DNA of 64,000 bases from Pseudorhodobacter antarcticus. GTDB taxonomy: Bacteria > Pseudomonadota > Alphaproteobacteria > Rhodobacterales > Rhodobacteraceae. The stretch lies in contig CAMAYO010000002.1 in assembly GCA_945862465.1 (NCBI GenBank), positions 31,028 to 95,027 on the forward strand, written 5' to 3'. The stretch's first letter is position 1. The number at the start of each line of letters is the position of its first letter. The notes beneath the pieces were generated by a model that saw only the letters and a list, made by a program, of their open reading frames with translations, did no database searches and was not told the DNA's origin. Shown here piece by piece: positions 25,849 through 35,719 of this stretch. A program made the translations under genes and the position numbers.

Positions 25849-27936
25849 TTATTCAGCCGCAAACGTAATCACAGGCTCCATCTGCGCCAGCACATCTGCC
25901 CCAAGGTGGCATTTGATCTGATGCCCGTCCGTCAGGGTTTGCACAGGCGGCATCTGGCTGTCACACAAGCCCCCCGCCACTTGCGATTTCCACCGGCAAC
26001 GCGTTTGGAACGGGCAACCGGGCGGTGGGTTCATGGCAGACGGAATGTCACCTTCTAGCACGATGCGCTTGCGGATCACTTTGGTGTCAGCTACGGGCAC
26101 GGCAGACAGAAGGGCTTCGGTATAGGGATGATAGGGTGGCTGAAAGACCTGATCGGTCGACCCCATTTCCACCACATGGCCCAGATACATCACCAAAACG
26201 CGGTCCGACAGGTAGCGCACAATCGACAGATCGTGGCTGATGAACAGCAAGGTCGTCTTATTCTGGCGCTGAATATCCATCAGCAGATCAGTCACCGCCG
26301 CCTGAACTGACACATCCAAGGCGCTGACAGGTTCATCTGCCACCACAACCTTAGCCCCGCCCGCAAAGGCCCGCGCAATCCCCACACGCTGCTTTTGCCC
26401 GCCAGACAACTGGCGCGGCATCCGTTCAGCAAAGGCGCGGGGCAGTTTGACAAGATCAAGCAGCTCTAGCATCCGGTCATTGCGCTCGGCGTCGGACGTG
26501 CCGATGTGGAACACCTCTAGCGCGCGGATGATCTGGCGGCCCACGCTCATCGAGGGGTTGAGCGTGTCAAACGGGTTTTGAAACACCATCTGCACCGACG
26601 ACACCGTATCGACGCTGCGCTTTTGAATAGGCGTAGATTGCACCTGTTCGTCAAACAGCATGATCGTGCCAGAGGTGGCCGTTTCCAGCCCCATCAACAC
26701 CTTGGCAAAGGTTGATTTGCCACAGCCGCTTTCGCCCACAATCGCCAGCGTTTCGCCTTCATGGGCTGCAAAGCTAAGCGTTTCATTGGCCTTGACCACT
26801 TTGGCATGGCCGCCGCCAAAAGCGCCGCCCGAAACCGCGTAGTATTTCTTCAAATCATCCATCTGCAAAACCACTTTGCCGATGGGCGCTTTTTCCTTCA
26901 CCACCCGCGCTTTAGGCGCTGCTGTCCAATCGATCTCGTCCCACTTCACGCAGCGCGAGGCGTGGCGGTCGGCGTGGGGCACATCGGCCATCGCCACATC
27001 GCCCGCATCACAGCGCCCCGCCTGAAAATACGCGCAGCGCGGACCAAAGTTGCAGCCCTTGGGGCGTTCATGGGGCAGGGGGAAGTTGCCGGGGATTGAG
27101 ATGAGTGGCCGTGCATTCTTATCCGCACCGGGCAGCGGGATCGAACGAAACAGGGCTTGCGTGTAGGGATGGCGCATATCGTCAAACACTTGCGCCACAG
27201 CGCCGGTTTCCACCGCCTCGCCCGAATACATCACGCAAAGCCTATCGCAGACATCCATGATCAGGCCCAGATTGTGGCTGATAAACAGCATCGACGTGCC
27301 GTATTTATGCCCCAAATCCTTGACCAGATCGACAATCCCCGCTTCCACCGTCACATCCAGCGCTGTGGTGGGTTCATCCAAAATCAACAGCGCGGGTTTT
27401 GACATCAGCGCCATCGCGATGACGATGCGTTGTTGCTGGCCGCCCGAAAGCTGGTGAGGAAAGGCGTTCAAGATGCGGTCGGGGTCGGGCAGGCGCACGT
27501 CGGCCACGATCTGGCGCGCCAACTCCCACGCCTCTGCCCGCGCCATGCCTTGATGGATCATCGGCACTTCGATCAGTTGCGCGCCGATCTTCATTGCGGG
27601 GTTCAAGGATGCCATGGGCTCTTGATAGATCATGGCAATCTCTGACCCGCGCAGATGGCGCAGCTCTTCCTCGCCCATCGTCACCAGATCGCGGCCCTTG
27701 AACTTGATCGATCCTGACACGATCTGCCCGTTCTTGCCCAGATCGCGCATCACGCCCAAAGCCACGGTCGACTTGCCGCAGCCAGACTCGCCCACCAAGC
27801 CCATAGCCTCGCCCGCCATGACTTTGCAGGAAAAATCCATCACAGCCGGAATTTCGCGCATACGGGTGAAGAAAGAGATTGAAAGGTTTTCGATCTCTAA
27901 AATCGGTTGAGAAGCGTCCCAGATCGTGTTGGTCAT
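25849..27936 (-). CDS. fused dual ATPase of peptide ABC transporter (DppD-DppF type)
   Basis: A 695-residue protein with two complete ABC domains, equivalent to DppD and DppF in one chain. Domain 1 has Walker A GESGCGKST (49-57), signature LSGGQQQR (163-170) and Walker B LLILDEP. Domain 2 has Walker A at 401-409, LSGGQKQR (510-517) and Walker B VVVADEP. Each domain is followed by the oligopeptide-ABC C-terminal extension with a cysteine cluster (C295, C301, C309, C329; again near the end). It energises the two permeases upstream in the operon. The ATG at 27936 has GAGG upstream; the preceding GTG is less likely. Confidence 0.93.
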   Translation of the reverse strand: MTNTIWDASQPILEIENLSISFFTRMREIPAVMDFSCKVMAGEAMGLVGESGCGKSTVALGVMRDLGKNGQIVSGSIKFKGRDLVTMGEEELRHLRGSEIAMIYQEPMASLNPAMKIGAQLIEVPMIHQGMARAEAWELARQIVADVRLPDPDRILNAFPHQLSGGQQQRIVIAMALMSKPALLILDEPTTALDVTVEAGIVDLVKDLGHKYGTSMLFISHNLGLIMDVCDRLCVMYSGEAVETGAVAQVFDDMRHPYTQALFRSIPLPGADKNARPLISIPGNFPLPHERPKGCNFGPRCAYFQAGRCDAGDVAMADVPHADRHASRCVKWDEIDWTAAPKARVVKEKAPIGKVVLQMDDLKKYYAVSGGAFGGGHAKVVKANETLSFAAHEGETLAIVGESGCGKSTFAKVLMGLETATSGTIMLFDEQVQSTPIQKRSVDTVSSVQMVFQNPFDTLNPSMSVGRQIIRALEVFHIGTSDAERNDRMLELLDLVKLPRAFAERMPRQLSGGQKQRVGIARAFAGGAKVVVADEPVSALDVSVQAAVTDLLMDIQRQNKTTLLFISHDLSIVRYLSDRVLVMYLGHVVEMGSTDQVFQPPYHPYTEALLSAVPVADTKVIRKRIVLEGDIPSAMNPPPGCPFQTRCRWKSQVAGGLCDSQMPPVQTLTDGHQIKCHLGADVLAQMEPVITFAAE

Positions 27937-27943
27937 CACATCC

Positions 27944-29110
27944 TCAATCCTTCAGGCTTTCTTCGCGCAGGCCATCGGCCAGCAGGTTCAGCCCCAAAAC
28001 AAGGCTCATCAATGCCAGCGCAGGCACGACGGCAGGGTGGGGCACCATCGACAGCAACTTGCGACCGGCATTGATCGTTGACCCCCAATCAGGGCTTTCG
28101 GGCGTAACCCCTAGGCCAAAAAAGCCCAGCGTGCCCAAAAGGATCGTCGTATAACCAATGCGCAAACAGTAATCGACGATCAGGGGGCCACGCGCGTTGG
28201 GCAAAATCTCCCACAGCATGATGTACCACCCCTTTTCGCCGCGCGTTTGCCCCGCCGCCACATAGTCGCGCGATTTGATATCCATCACGATGCCGCGCAC
28301 GATGCGAAATACCGTGGGCGCGTTGACGAAGACGACCGAAACAAAGACGTTGAGCAGGTTCGGATCCATCCCCCAAACGCCCAGTGGGTCGGCGTTAAAG
28401 GCCAAGCCCGAATAGGCCCACAGGCCCAAAACCAGCGTGATGCCGACATAAAGGTTGCGCTTGTTCGGGCTGGTGTGAAAGCGCGACTGAAACAAGATCG
28501 CAAAGAACGCGATGGGGATCAGGAACAACACCGCCGCCAAGACCACCGGAATGCCGGTGTTGCGAATTTCGGGTGTCACCAGCAGGTAGAACAACAAGAT
28601 CACCGGAAAGGCCAAAACAAGGTTCGCCAGAAACGACAACCCCGTATCCAAGCGCCCGCCGATATAGCCCGCAGGCAAGCCCAGCGTGATGCCCACCAAG
28701 AAGGCAAAGGTCGTGGCCGCAGGCGCAATGATCAACACCTGCCGCGCGCCCATCACCATGCGCGAAAACACATCGCGCGCAAGGTGATCGCCGCCCAAAA
28801 GGAACCACTTATACTGCCCCTCAGCCCCTTCTGGCACCACAGCACCGGGCAGGGGGTTCTTGACCGAGCCCAACTGCGCCAAAGGATCGAAGGTCATGAT
28901 GACATTGGCAAAAAGGGCGGTGAAAACCCAAAACATCACCAGCGCAAAGCCTACGATCGCCACGGGGCTGTCAAACAGCTTGCCATAAAGCCCCAAGCTC
29001 CGCTTGAAGCGGAACGACAGCGCAAAGGTCACGGTCAGCGCGACCCATACGGGCCAGAACTGCTTTGCCATCAGCCCGAAGATTGCGGCCCAAGATAAAG
29101 GTTCACTCAT
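27944..29110 (-). CDS. peptide-type ABC transporter permease (DppC/OppC-like)
   Basis: A 388-residue inner-membrane subunit with about six or seven transmembrane segments. It has the N-terminal OppC/DppC-like region (residues 1-60) and the cytoplasmic EAA-loop segment SRDYVAAGQTRGEKGWYIML, which contacts the ATPase. It is longer than the usual 280-300 residues because of a hydrophobic insert in the middle (two extra predicted helices around 160-220). The ATG at 29110 follows the upstream permease stop by one base (TGA-T-ATG); an earlier ATG at 29146 lacks a ribosome site. Confidence 0.9.
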   Translation of the reverse strand: MSEPLSWAAIFGLMAKQFWPVWVALTVTFALSFRFKRSLGLYGKLFDSPVAIVGFALVMFWVFTALFANVIMTFDPLAQLGSVKNPLPGAVVPEGAEGQYKWFLLGGDHLARDVFSRMVMGARQVLIIAPAATTFAFLVGITLGLPAGYIGGRLDTGLSFLANLVLAFPVILLFYLLVTPEIRNTGIPVVLAAVLFLIPIAFFAILFQSRFHTSPNKRNLYVGITLVLGLWAYSGLAFNADPLGVWGMDPNLLNVFVSVVFVNAPTVFRIVRGIVMDIKSRDYVAAGQTRGEKGWYIMLWEILPNARGPLIVDYCLRIGYTTILLGTLGFFGLGVTPESPDWGSTINAGRKLLSMVPHPAVVPALALMSLVLGLNLLADGLREESLKD

Positions 29111-29111
29111 A

Positions 29112-30197
29112 TCAGCCCAGCCGGATTCGGGGATTAAGGAAGACATAGCCGATGTCAGAGATCAGCTGTGTCACAAGCACGAAGATCACGGCCACCACAG
29201 AGGCGCCCAACAACATCTCGATGTCGTTGTTGCCGGCGGCGGTGACAAGCATCCAGCCGAAGCCTTTGTAGTTGAACAGCGTTTCCACGATCACCACGCC
29301 ATTGAGAAGATAGGGAAACTGCAACATGATCACCGTGAAGGGCGCAATCATCGCATTGCGCAGCGCATGGCGCAGCACGACTTGGCGGAACCCCACGCCC
29401 TTAAGCCGCGCGGTGCGGATATATTGCTGCGTCATCACCTCTGTCATCGAAGCGCGGGTCATGCGGGCAATATAGCCCACGCCGTAAAGCGCAATCGTGG
29501 CCACCGGCAGGCCAAAATTCCAAAAGGTTATGTTATCCATGGCCGAAGTTGCCGTGCCCATGAACAGTGTCTTACTGCCAATCCAACCCCATTCCGCCAA
29601 CAAGGGCGACAGGCCCGTGGCGGGTGAGGCGAGCAGCACCACCAAAATCACGCCCGACACATATTCTGGTGTGGCGCTTGTGGCGATGGAAAAGGTCGAC
29701 AGCACACGGTCGGTGCGCGAGCCTTCACGCATCCCTGCCAAAACGCCGATCAGCAGCGCCACAGGCACCATCACCAGCATCACGGCCAACATCAGCCAGC
29801 CTGTGGCCGCCATTGATTTGCCCAGAGAAAACAGAACCGTCTTCTTGAAAACGGTCGATACGCCCCAGTTGCCCTGAAAAACGCCGCAAAACTTCGGTGC
29901 CATCGCGGGATCGTCGCGCTGCCCGATGCACTTGCCGCGCGTCACCCCTTTTTCGTCGGTGATCACCCAACCCGGTGCGGCACCCAGCCATTCGGCATAG
30001 CGATAAAACACCGACCCGTTGTGGCCATGCTCTTCCAACCACGACGCCACGGCCGCATCCGTCATGCGGACCGACCCTTCTGACCGTGCCAGTTTTTCCA
30101 AATTCGGCGGCAGATTGGTGAGAAAGAAAACGACAAAGGTCAACACCAAAGCCGTCACCAGCATCACGCCCAGACGCCGGATCACGAATGCGAGCAT
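29112..30197 (-). CDS. peptide-type ABC transporter permease (DppB/OppB-like)
   Basis: A 361-residue inner-membrane permease. The first transmembrane segment is at about 9-29. A large periplasmic insert of about 100 residues follows (EEHGHNGSVFYRYAEWLG and later), then five more membrane segments with the EAA loop RTARLKGVGFRQVVLRHALR. The MLAFVIRRLGVMLVTALVL start is typical of DppB/OppB. It lies 91 bases after the binding-protein gene, separated by a strong hairpin-T-tract, and couples directly to the second permease. Confidence 0.92.
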   Translation of the reverse strand: MLAFVIRRLGVMLVTALVLTFVVFFLTNLPPNLEKLARSEGSVRMTDAAVASWLEEHGHNGSVFYRYAEWLGAAPGWVITDEKGVTRGKCIGQRDDPAMAPKFCGVFQGNWGVSTVFKKTVLFSLGKSMAATGWLMLAVMLVMVPVALLIGVLAGMREGSRTDRVLSTFSIATSATPEYVSGVILVVLLASPATGLSPLLAEWGWIGSKTLFMGTATSAMDNITFWNFGLPVATIALYGVGYIARMTRASMTEVMTQQYIRTARLKGVGFRQVVLRHALRNAMIAPFTVIMLQFPYLLNGVVIVETLFNYKGFGWMLVTAAGNNDIEMLLGASVVAVIFVLVTQLISDIGYVFLNPRIRLG

Positions 30198-30238
30198 GAA
30201 AGCTTCCTACGTGCCAGACAGGCCCAAAGGGCCAGAAT

Positions 30239-30275
30239 GAAAAAAGGCGGGAGCGCTGCTGCCAGCGCTCCCGCC
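30239..30275 (-). terminator. intergenic terminator/attenuator between binding protein and permeases
   Basis: A perfect 13-base-pair stem (30246-30258 with 30263-30275) has a 4-base loop. On the minus strand it is followed by six Ts (30245-30240). It lies 14 bases after the binding-protein stop. Such structures commonly reduce readthrough so that the binding protein is made in excess of the membrane subunits, and they also protect the 3' end of its mRNA. Confidence 0.85.
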
Positions 30276-30288
30276 CCGATTTAATCGC

Positions 30289-31986
30289 TTATGCCAGCGA
30301 CCACAGGTAGTGGTGATGCTCCATCGACGGGTGCATCACAGCGCCCACAACATTCGGCTTGGTGTGGCGATAGAGCGAGCGCCAGTAGGGCTGAATGATG
30401 TAGCCTTCGTCCTGCAGGATCTTTTCCAAGATCGCTGCCTGCTCGCGGCGCTTTTCGCCGTCTGCAAGGGCCAAAGCTGCGGTCATGGCAGCGTCAAAGT
30501 CGGCATTCGCCATGCCGGTTTCGTTCCAAGAACCGGTCGAGGTGTAGGCATACTGCATGTTCTGCACTGCCAGCGGGCGGTGGTTCCAGGTGGTCGACGA
30601 GAAGGGATACTTCTGCCAATCATTCCAGAAGGTCGAACCTGGCATAACGGTGCGCTTCACATTCACGCCCGCTTTACGCAGTTCATCAGCAACGGCGTCA
30701 GAGGTATCCAGTTCAAAGCCGCCATCCAGCGAGATGAACTCGAACTCGGCATCGGCCAGATTGTGCTTGGCCAGAACGTCTTTGACGCCTGCTTTGTCGA
30801 AGGTCTGCGCATCAAGTTTGGCATATTCGGGGTGAACCGGGCAAGCATGATGGTTTTCAGCCGTGGTGCCAAGACCATTATAGCCCAACTGTAGTACAAC
30901 GGCCGGGTCAACCGCGCGCTGCAGGGCAGAGCGGACTTCTTTTTCTTTGTACAAATCCGACGTGGCTGAGTTAAAGCGGCACACGATGGTCGAGGCGGTG
31001 ACGGCTTCGTACTTGGTCCAGCCCAAGGTGTTCAGCTGTTCGATGAATTCGCCGGTCGATTCGTAGTTCATGTCAATCTCGTCCGAGTTGGCGAGGCTGA
31101 CCATGACTGAAGGATCGGTACCAAAGTCGACGTAGTGAATTTCGTCCAAGGGCGCAACGCCGCCCCACCACTTGTGGCTTTCGGGGGCGCGCACGATGGT
31201 CATCTTCTGGCCGACCGACATTTCGCCCGGAACATAGGGGCCGGTGCCGATGCCATTCACGGCAGGATCATCACCGTCTTTGAAGGACGAGTGCACGATT
31301 GCCGCCGGATAGTCAGAGATAGCAGCCACAACCGCGATGTCAGAGATCGACATCTTCAGCTCAACTGTGTGGTCATCGATCTTCACAACCGACCCGTCGC
31401 GCAGCTTGGTGACCATAACGGGATTGCCCGCTTCGTCATTCACAGCAGCACCGGCAGCGTCAACCTTGGCGACCATTTCGGTCAGGCCGGGGAAGCGCGA
31501 CGCCATAGCGTTGCCGTCCACCGAGCCGTCAGCCCAACGGGTGAAGTTGAAGATCACGTCGTCTGCGGTGAAGGCATCGCCGTTGTTCCAGGTAACGCCC
31601 TGACGCACTTTCATCGTGTAGCCCGTCGCATCCGCGTTGGCTTCCCACGATTCCAGCAAACGGCCTTCGAACGAGCCGTCAGGGTTGTACTGAACCAGAT
31701 ATTCCAGCCAGCCGCGGTAAACGTTCGCAATCTGCGGCCAATCTGCCAAGCGAGGATCTTTCATCGCTTTGGTTTCCATGGCAACGCGAACAACGCCGCC
31801 CACCTTGACGTCTGCGGCCATAGCCGGGGCATCCAAGCCCAAAAGGCCATAGGCAGCCACTGCTGACACACCCAAAGCGGTGGTGCGGGTCAGGAACTCA
31901 CGGCGGCTCAGTTCGCCGGCCTTCACTTCGGCCAGGTGCATCGAAGCACCCGGATGCAAAGCGTCGATCCTTGTCATATCGTTCAT
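30289..31986 (-). CDS. Tat-exported family 5 substrate-binding protein
   Basis: A 565-residue periplasmic binding protein for the dual-permease transporter downstream. The N-terminus has a twin-arginine signal ([10 protein letters not shown], residues 26-35) and a hydrophobic stretch ending in an APAMAADV cleavage region near 54-59. The body shows the family 5 pattern: WADWPQIA-like opening, [20 protein letters not shown], and [20 protein letters not shown]. Tat export suggests folding before export, unusual for this Sec-dominated family but seen in alphaproteobacteria. GGGAGAC precedes the ATG. The ligand is unknown (peptide, opine or similar). Confidence 0.92.
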   Translation of the reverse strand: MNDMTRIDALHPGASMHLAEVKAGELSRREFLTRTTALGVSAVAAYGLLGLDAPAMAADVKVGGVVRVAMETKAMKDPRLADWPQIANVYRGWLEYLVQYNPDGSFEGRLLESWEANADATGYTMKVRQGVTWNNGDAFTADDVIFNFTRWADGSVDGNAMASRFPGLTEMVAKVDAAGAAVNDEAGNPVMVTKLRDGSVVKIDDHTVELKMSISDIAVVAAISDYPAAIVHSSFKDGDDPAVNGIGTGPYVPGEMSVGQKMTIVRAPESHKWWGGVAPLDEIHYVDFGTDPSVMVSLANSDEIDMNYESTGEFIEQLNTLGWTKYEAVTASTIVCRFNSATSDLYKEKEVRSALQRAVDPAVVLQLGYNGLGTTAENHHACPVHPEYAKLDAQTFDKAGVKDVLAKHNLADAEFEFISLDGGFELDTSDAVADELRKAGVNVKRTVMPGSTFWNDWQKYPFSSTTWNHRPLAVQNMQYAYTSTGSWNETGMANADFDAAMTAALALADGEKRREQAAILEKILQDEGYIIQPYWRSLYRHTKPNVVGAVMHPSMEHHHYLWSLA

Positions 31987-32310
31987 GGTCGTCTCCCTGT
32001 CGGGCTATTGCCCTAGTTATCGTTTGTCAGCGGCACCGCTTGCGCGCGCTGATCCGGCGAACCGGTGTGGCTGGCGCGGTGCACGTGCTCACCCGCCTAT
32101 TCCGCATCTTTTCGGGGTCTGCGTCAACGCTTGGATTCGTCACCCCCTATAACGTTTGCGACAAGAACGCGCCGCTTTGCGCAGTTGCTGCGCTGCGGCA
32201 TAAGAAAGGTTGGGGTTTGTGGCCGATCGTGCGGCCGCAAACGTGAGATTCATTCTTGGAAATTTCCGCTTAAACGGATGTTTGCAGTCCGGCTCTTGGA
32301 CGCGAATCGC
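31987..32310. other. control region between AraC regulator and transporter operon
   Basis: A 324-base gap with no convincing reading frame. It must hold the promoter of the transporter operon on the minus strand and the 3' end of the AraC gene. It contains a long inverted repeat at 32215-32242 (listed separately). Sequence right of about 32243 is AT-richer. No consensus -35/-10 pair stood out. Confidence 0.6.
32215..32242. promoter_or_regulatory. 28-base inverted repeat upstream of transporter operon
   Basis: GTTTGTGGCCG and CGGCCGCAAAC flank ATCGTG. Ten of eleven positions pair perfectly and the eleventh is a G-T wobble. It lies about 230 bases before the binding-protein ATG and 68 bases after the AraC gene stop. 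It may be an operator or a transcript-end hairpin of the AraC gene, but no T-tract follows on either strand. Confidence 0.4.
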
Positions 32311-33108
32311 TTACAGATTGCGGCGAAACTCGCGCGGCGAGCTGCCGGTGCGGTTCTGGAACGCTCGGGTGAAATAGGCGGCCGAGGTGAAGCCAAGGCT
32401 GGTGCCGATGACGTTTATGCGAAGTTTCGTTTCCGCCAAAAGCTTGCGTGCCTCAAATATCCGGCGGTCTTGCAGCAAATCTATCGCCGAACGGCTGCAG
32501 GTTTGTCGGCAGCAGCGCGTCAAATGGGTGGGCGTCACCCCCAATTCTGCCGCAAGCAACCCAACCCCCACACCAGAGCGAAACTTCTCTTCCATCAAGG
32601 CGGTAAAGCGCGCGACCAACCGCCGCGCGGCATCGTTCTTTTGGCCTTCTTCGCCCAATCGCAGGACTTGGCGTTCAATCCAAACCGACAGAAGGGCAAT
32701 ATAGGCCTGAGCGGCCCGCAGATTGCCCGCTTGGTCGCTGTCCAATTCGCGTTGAATTGCGTCGAGCATGGTGTTCAACTCTTGTTGCACATGCACTTCG
32801 CGAATGCGCAGGTGCACCGGTATCCGCGGCAAATCTTGGTCGGCACCCTGGCCGAAAAATACAGCCATGCCATAAACTTGCGCGCCGACCTCAAAGCCGT
32901 GCATCACGCCTTTTGGAATGAATATGCCGTTGTGGGCCGTATAGCCACGGGTTTGCCCTGCGATGGTGATGCGGCCCTGACCTTTGGTGAACCATAAAAA
33001 GCACGGTTCCTCCAAAGAGCGCATGCCTTCTACACGCCACTTTTCCCCGCCCGACAAACGAGGAATGGCGGTCAAACGCACAAGAGAGTTGGGCGCTGTG
33101 GCTTGCAT
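32311..33108 (-). CDS. AraC-family transcriptional regulator
   Basis: A 265-residue regulator. The N-terminal cupin-like sensing domain is at about 10-110 (GQGRITIAGQTRGYTAHNGIFIP with IPKGVMHGFEVG), followed by a helical linker. A C-terminal pair of helix-turn-helix motifs spans about 165-262 (LLAAELGVTPTHLTRCCRQ and the signature FTSAAYFTRAFQNRTGSSP). It is transcribed in the same direction as the ABC transporter operon 324 bases downstream, making that operon the likeliest target, an inference from adjacency. Confidence 0.9.
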   Translation of the reverse strand: MQATAPNSLVRLTAIPRLSGGEKWRVEGMRSLEEPCFLWFTKGQGRITIAGQTRGYTAHNGIFIPKGVMHGFEVGAQVYGMAVFFGQGADQDLPRIPVHLRIREVHVQQELNTMLDAIQRELDSDQAGNLRAAQAYIALLSVWIERQVLRLGEEGQKNDAARRLVARFTALMEEKFRSGVGVGLLAAELGVTPTHLTRCCRQTCSRSAIDLLQDRRIFEARKLLAETKLRINVIGTSLGFTSAAYFTRAFQNRTGSSPREFRRNL

Positions 33109-33191
33109 CGAATTGGCTTATCCCCTCCTAAATTCTTCTTAAATCATAGCTTGGCTGTGCTTCAGATGCGAACGAAAAATTCTACTTTCGG

Positions 33192-33237
33192 GGCGATGTG
33201 GCAATCCTTTGGTTGCAGAGCATCGTCTTTCGCCCCC
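33192..33237 (-). terminator. imperfect hairpin after miaA
   Basis: GGGGCGATG (33192-33200) can pair with CATCG...CGCCCC (33222-33237) with a small bulge, and inner CAA/TTG pairing is possible. It is 7 bases past the miaA stop on the minus strand. A modest T-rich stretch follows further on (AATTTTTCG). Possibly the miaA transcript end. Confidence 0.35.
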
Positions 33238-33244
33238 TTGGCTG

Positions 33245-34114
33245 CTACCCTGGAATAACCTTGGTCCACTCTGTCATGCGGGTGCGAAACCACGTGCGCT
33301 GCCGCTTGGCATATTGCCGCGAGGCGAGGATGGCCGCGTTGCGCGCGGCGTTGAGTGTGCTCTCACCGCGCAGATGCGCCACCAACTCTGGCGCGCCGAT
33401 GGCACGGGCCCAAGGTCGGTCGGCTTGCCAATGGGGCAGGGCGGCGCGGGCCTCGTCAAGCGCGCCTTCATCCAACATCACGGAAAAGCGGCGTGCGATT
33501 CTGGCATCGAGCCAAGGCACAGTGGGTTGCAAGACAAGGGTCTGGGCGTCGCAAAGGGGCAAAAGCGGCGCGGATGTGTCGGCTTGCCATGCGGCCATAC
33601 CGCGCCCCGTGGCCCGCTGCACTTCGTAAGCACGCTGCACGCGCACGGGGTTCAGCAGGTCGGTTTTGGCCGATGTCGCGGTATCCAAGGCTTGCCGCAT
33701 CACATCCACCTGCCCCGATAGGCGCAAAGCATCGGCCTCGGTGCGAATGGCGGCGGGGATGGGGGGAATCTCGGCCAAGCCTTCGGTCAAAGCGCGAAAA
33801 TACAAGCCCGTGCCGCCCACGATCACCACAGGGCGTGTCAGCAGCCCCGCAACCTCGCGCAGCCAAGCCCCGACCGAATAGTCCTGATCGCGCCCGATAT
33901 GCCCATAAAGCGCATGGGGCAACGCCGCTTCCTCTGCCACCGAAGGACGCGCGCTTAACACCCGCCAGCAATCGTAAACCTGCAAAGCATCGGCATTGAC
34001 AATCAGCCGACCATCCCGCGCCGCCAGGTCCATCGCCAAGGCGGATTTCCCGCTGCCCGTAGGCCCCGCTATCAGCACAGGCAGGTCGCGTGAAAGCCGC
34101 TCTATCCCCTTCAT
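33245..34114 (-). CDS. miaA: tRNA dimethylallyltransferase
   Basis: A 289-residue MiaA adding a dimethylallyl group to A37 of tRNAs that read UNN codons. The P-loop GPTGSGKSALA is at about 17-27, VNADALQVYDCW follows, and VIVGGTGLYFRALTEGL is the DMAPP/tRNA-binding segment. A late QRTWFR segment is also typical. It is divergent from pyrH over 121 bases. Complete length for the family. Confidence 0.95.
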   Translation of the reverse strand: MKGIERLSRDLPVLIAGPTGSGKSALAMDLAARDGRLIVNADALQVYDCWRVLSARPSVAEEAALPHALYGHIGRDQDYSVGAWLREVAGLLTRPVVIVGGTGLYFRALTEGLAEIPPIPAAIRTEADALRLSGQVDVMRQALDTATSAKTDLLNPVRVQRAYEVQRATGRGMAAWQADTSAPLLPLCDAQTLVLQPTVPWLDARIARRFSVMLDEGALDEARAALPHWQADRPWARAIGAPELVAHLRGESTLNAARNAAILASRQYAKRQRTWFRTRMTEWTKVIPG

Positions 34115-34235
34115 CTTGGTCTAAATGCTCCGGGGGTGCGGGGGTTGGCCTCCGCTTTGTTGACGACTGGTTGAACCTTCCCCCGTTTTGCCGCATTTTG
34201 CGCCCAATGCCAACAACACGCACAGCGGGGACGCC

Positions 34236-34964
34236 ATGTCTAAAAAAGATGCCAAGATCACCTATTCCCGCGTCATGCTGAAAATCTCGGGCGAGGCGCT
34301 GATGGGCGACCTTGGCTATGGTTTGCACCCCCCCACTGTCACCCGCATCGCGCAAGAGGTGAAATCAGTTCACGATCTGGGCGTGGAAATCTGCATGGTG
34401 ATTGGTGGCGGCAATATCTTTCGCGGGCTTCAAGGCAGCGCGCAGGGGATGGAGCGGACGACTGCCGACTATATGGGCATGCTCGCCACCGTCATGAACG
34501 CGCTGGCGATGCAGGCCGCCCTTGAAGCCATTGGCATCTTCACCCGCGTCATTTCGGCCATTCCGATGGATCAGGTCTGCGAACCCTATATCCGCCGCCG
34601 CGCCGTGCGCCACCTTGAGAAGAAGCGCGTTTGTATCTTTGCCGCTGGCACCGGTAACCCCTATTTCACCACCGACACGGCAGCAACCTTGCGCGCCAAT
34701 GAAATGGCTTGTCAGGCGATCTTCAAAGGCACCAAGGTGGACGGGGTTTATGACAAAGACCCCAAGAAACACGCCGATGCCAAACGCTATAAAACCGTCA
34801 CCTATGACGAGGTGCTGCAACAGCACTTGGGTGTCATGGATGCCAGCGCCATCGCCTTGGCGCGCGACAATGACCTGCCGATCATCGTCTTTTCGCTGGA
34901 TGAACCGGGTGGTTTCAAAGGCATTCTGTCGGGCCAAGGCACCTATACCCGCGTACATGGCTAG
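34236..34964 (+). CDS. pyrH: UMP kinase
   Basis: A 242-residue hexameric bacterial UMP kinase (UMP to UDP). It shows [12 protein letters not shown] at the N-terminus, [10 protein letters not shown], the [16 protein letters not shown] helix and the [16 protein letters not shown] loop. The ATG at 34236 has GGGGA upstream; an in-frame ATG at 34188 would add an unconserved 16 residues. It begins the long + strand cluster that runs to lpxB, followed by frr after 131 bases. Confidence 0.97.
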   Translation: MSKKDAKITYSRVMLKISGEALMGDLGYGLHPPTVTRIAQEVKSVHDLGVEICMVIGGGNIFRGLQGSAQGMERTTADYMGMLATVMNALAMQAALEAIGIFTRVISAIPMDQVCEPYIRRRAVRHLEKKRVCIFAAGTGNPYFTTDTAATLRANEMACQAIFKGTKVDGVYDKDPKKHADAKRYKTVTYDEVLQQHLGVMDASAIALARDNDLPIIVFSLDEPGGFKGILSGQGTYTRVHG

Positions 34965-35095
34965 GGCGGCCCTGCGGCATTGCGGCCACGTTTTGCCCGC
35001 GCGCGGTCTTTCATCGGCCGCAGATTTGCTGCTAGAAGCGGCACAAGGTGACAAGGCAGGGGTCCGCCCCCGCCCAAGGCAAGTTAGAGGACACT

Positions 35096-35662
35096 ATGGC
35101 GCAAGATGATCTGGATATCGACAGCGACGGCCTGCAACGCCGGATGGACGGGGCGCTGAATGCGCTCAAGGGCGACTTTGCCTCACTCCGCACGGGGCGG
35201 GCGTCGGCCTCGATGCTGGATCCTATTCAGGTTGATGCTTACGGCCAAATGACGCCCATCAACCAGTTGGGAACGATCAACGTGCCCGAACCGCGCATGG
35301 TGGTGATCAACGTTTGGGATAAGGGCTTGATTGGCAAGGTGGAAAAGGCCATCCGCGAAAGCGGCATTGGCATCAACCCTGTCTCCGACGGCCCCTTGAT
35401 CCGCCTGCCCATTCCTGAACTCAACGAACAACGCCGCCGCGAATTGACCAAGGTTGCCGCCCAATATTGCGAAAGTGCCAAGGTTGCCGTGCGCAACGTG
35501 CGCCGCGACGGGATGGACATGATCAAGAAAGCCAAGACGGCGGGCATGGGCGAAGACGATCAGAAAATGTGGCAAGAAGAAGTGCAAGAGATGACAGATA
35601 AGGCCATCGCGCAGATTGATCGCTTGCTCGAAGGCAAACAAGTCGAGATTATGCAGGTCTAA
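35096..35662 (+). CDS. frr: ribosome recycling factor
   Basis: A 188-residue RRF that splits post-termination ribosomes with EF-G. Typical segments: [37 protein letters not shown], and the C-terminal [12 protein letters not shown] helix. GAGGAC lies just upstream of the ATG at 35096. The 131-base gap before it is GC rich without a clear promoter. It is followed by uppS after 57 bases. Confidence 0.97.
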   Translation: MAQDDLDIDSDGLQRRMDGALNALKGDFASLRTGRASASMLDPIQVDAYGQMTPINQLGTINVPEPRMVVINVWDKGLIGKVEKAIRESGIGINPVSDGPLIRLPIPELNEQRRRELTKVAAQYCESAKVAVRNVRRDGMDMIKKAKTAGMGEDDQKMWQEEVQEMTDKAIAQIDRLLEGKQVEIMQV

Positions 35663-35719
35663 CCCTTGCCGCAGGCAGGCGCGGCACGGGGCATGGGGGC
35701 ATTTTTGGGCGCGAACGAC

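Noticed and set aside
28247..29098. Plus-strand open frame of 283 codons opposite the DppC-like permease
   Set aside because: Gln/His/Arg-rich shadow without motifs; the minus strand encodes a clear membrane permease.
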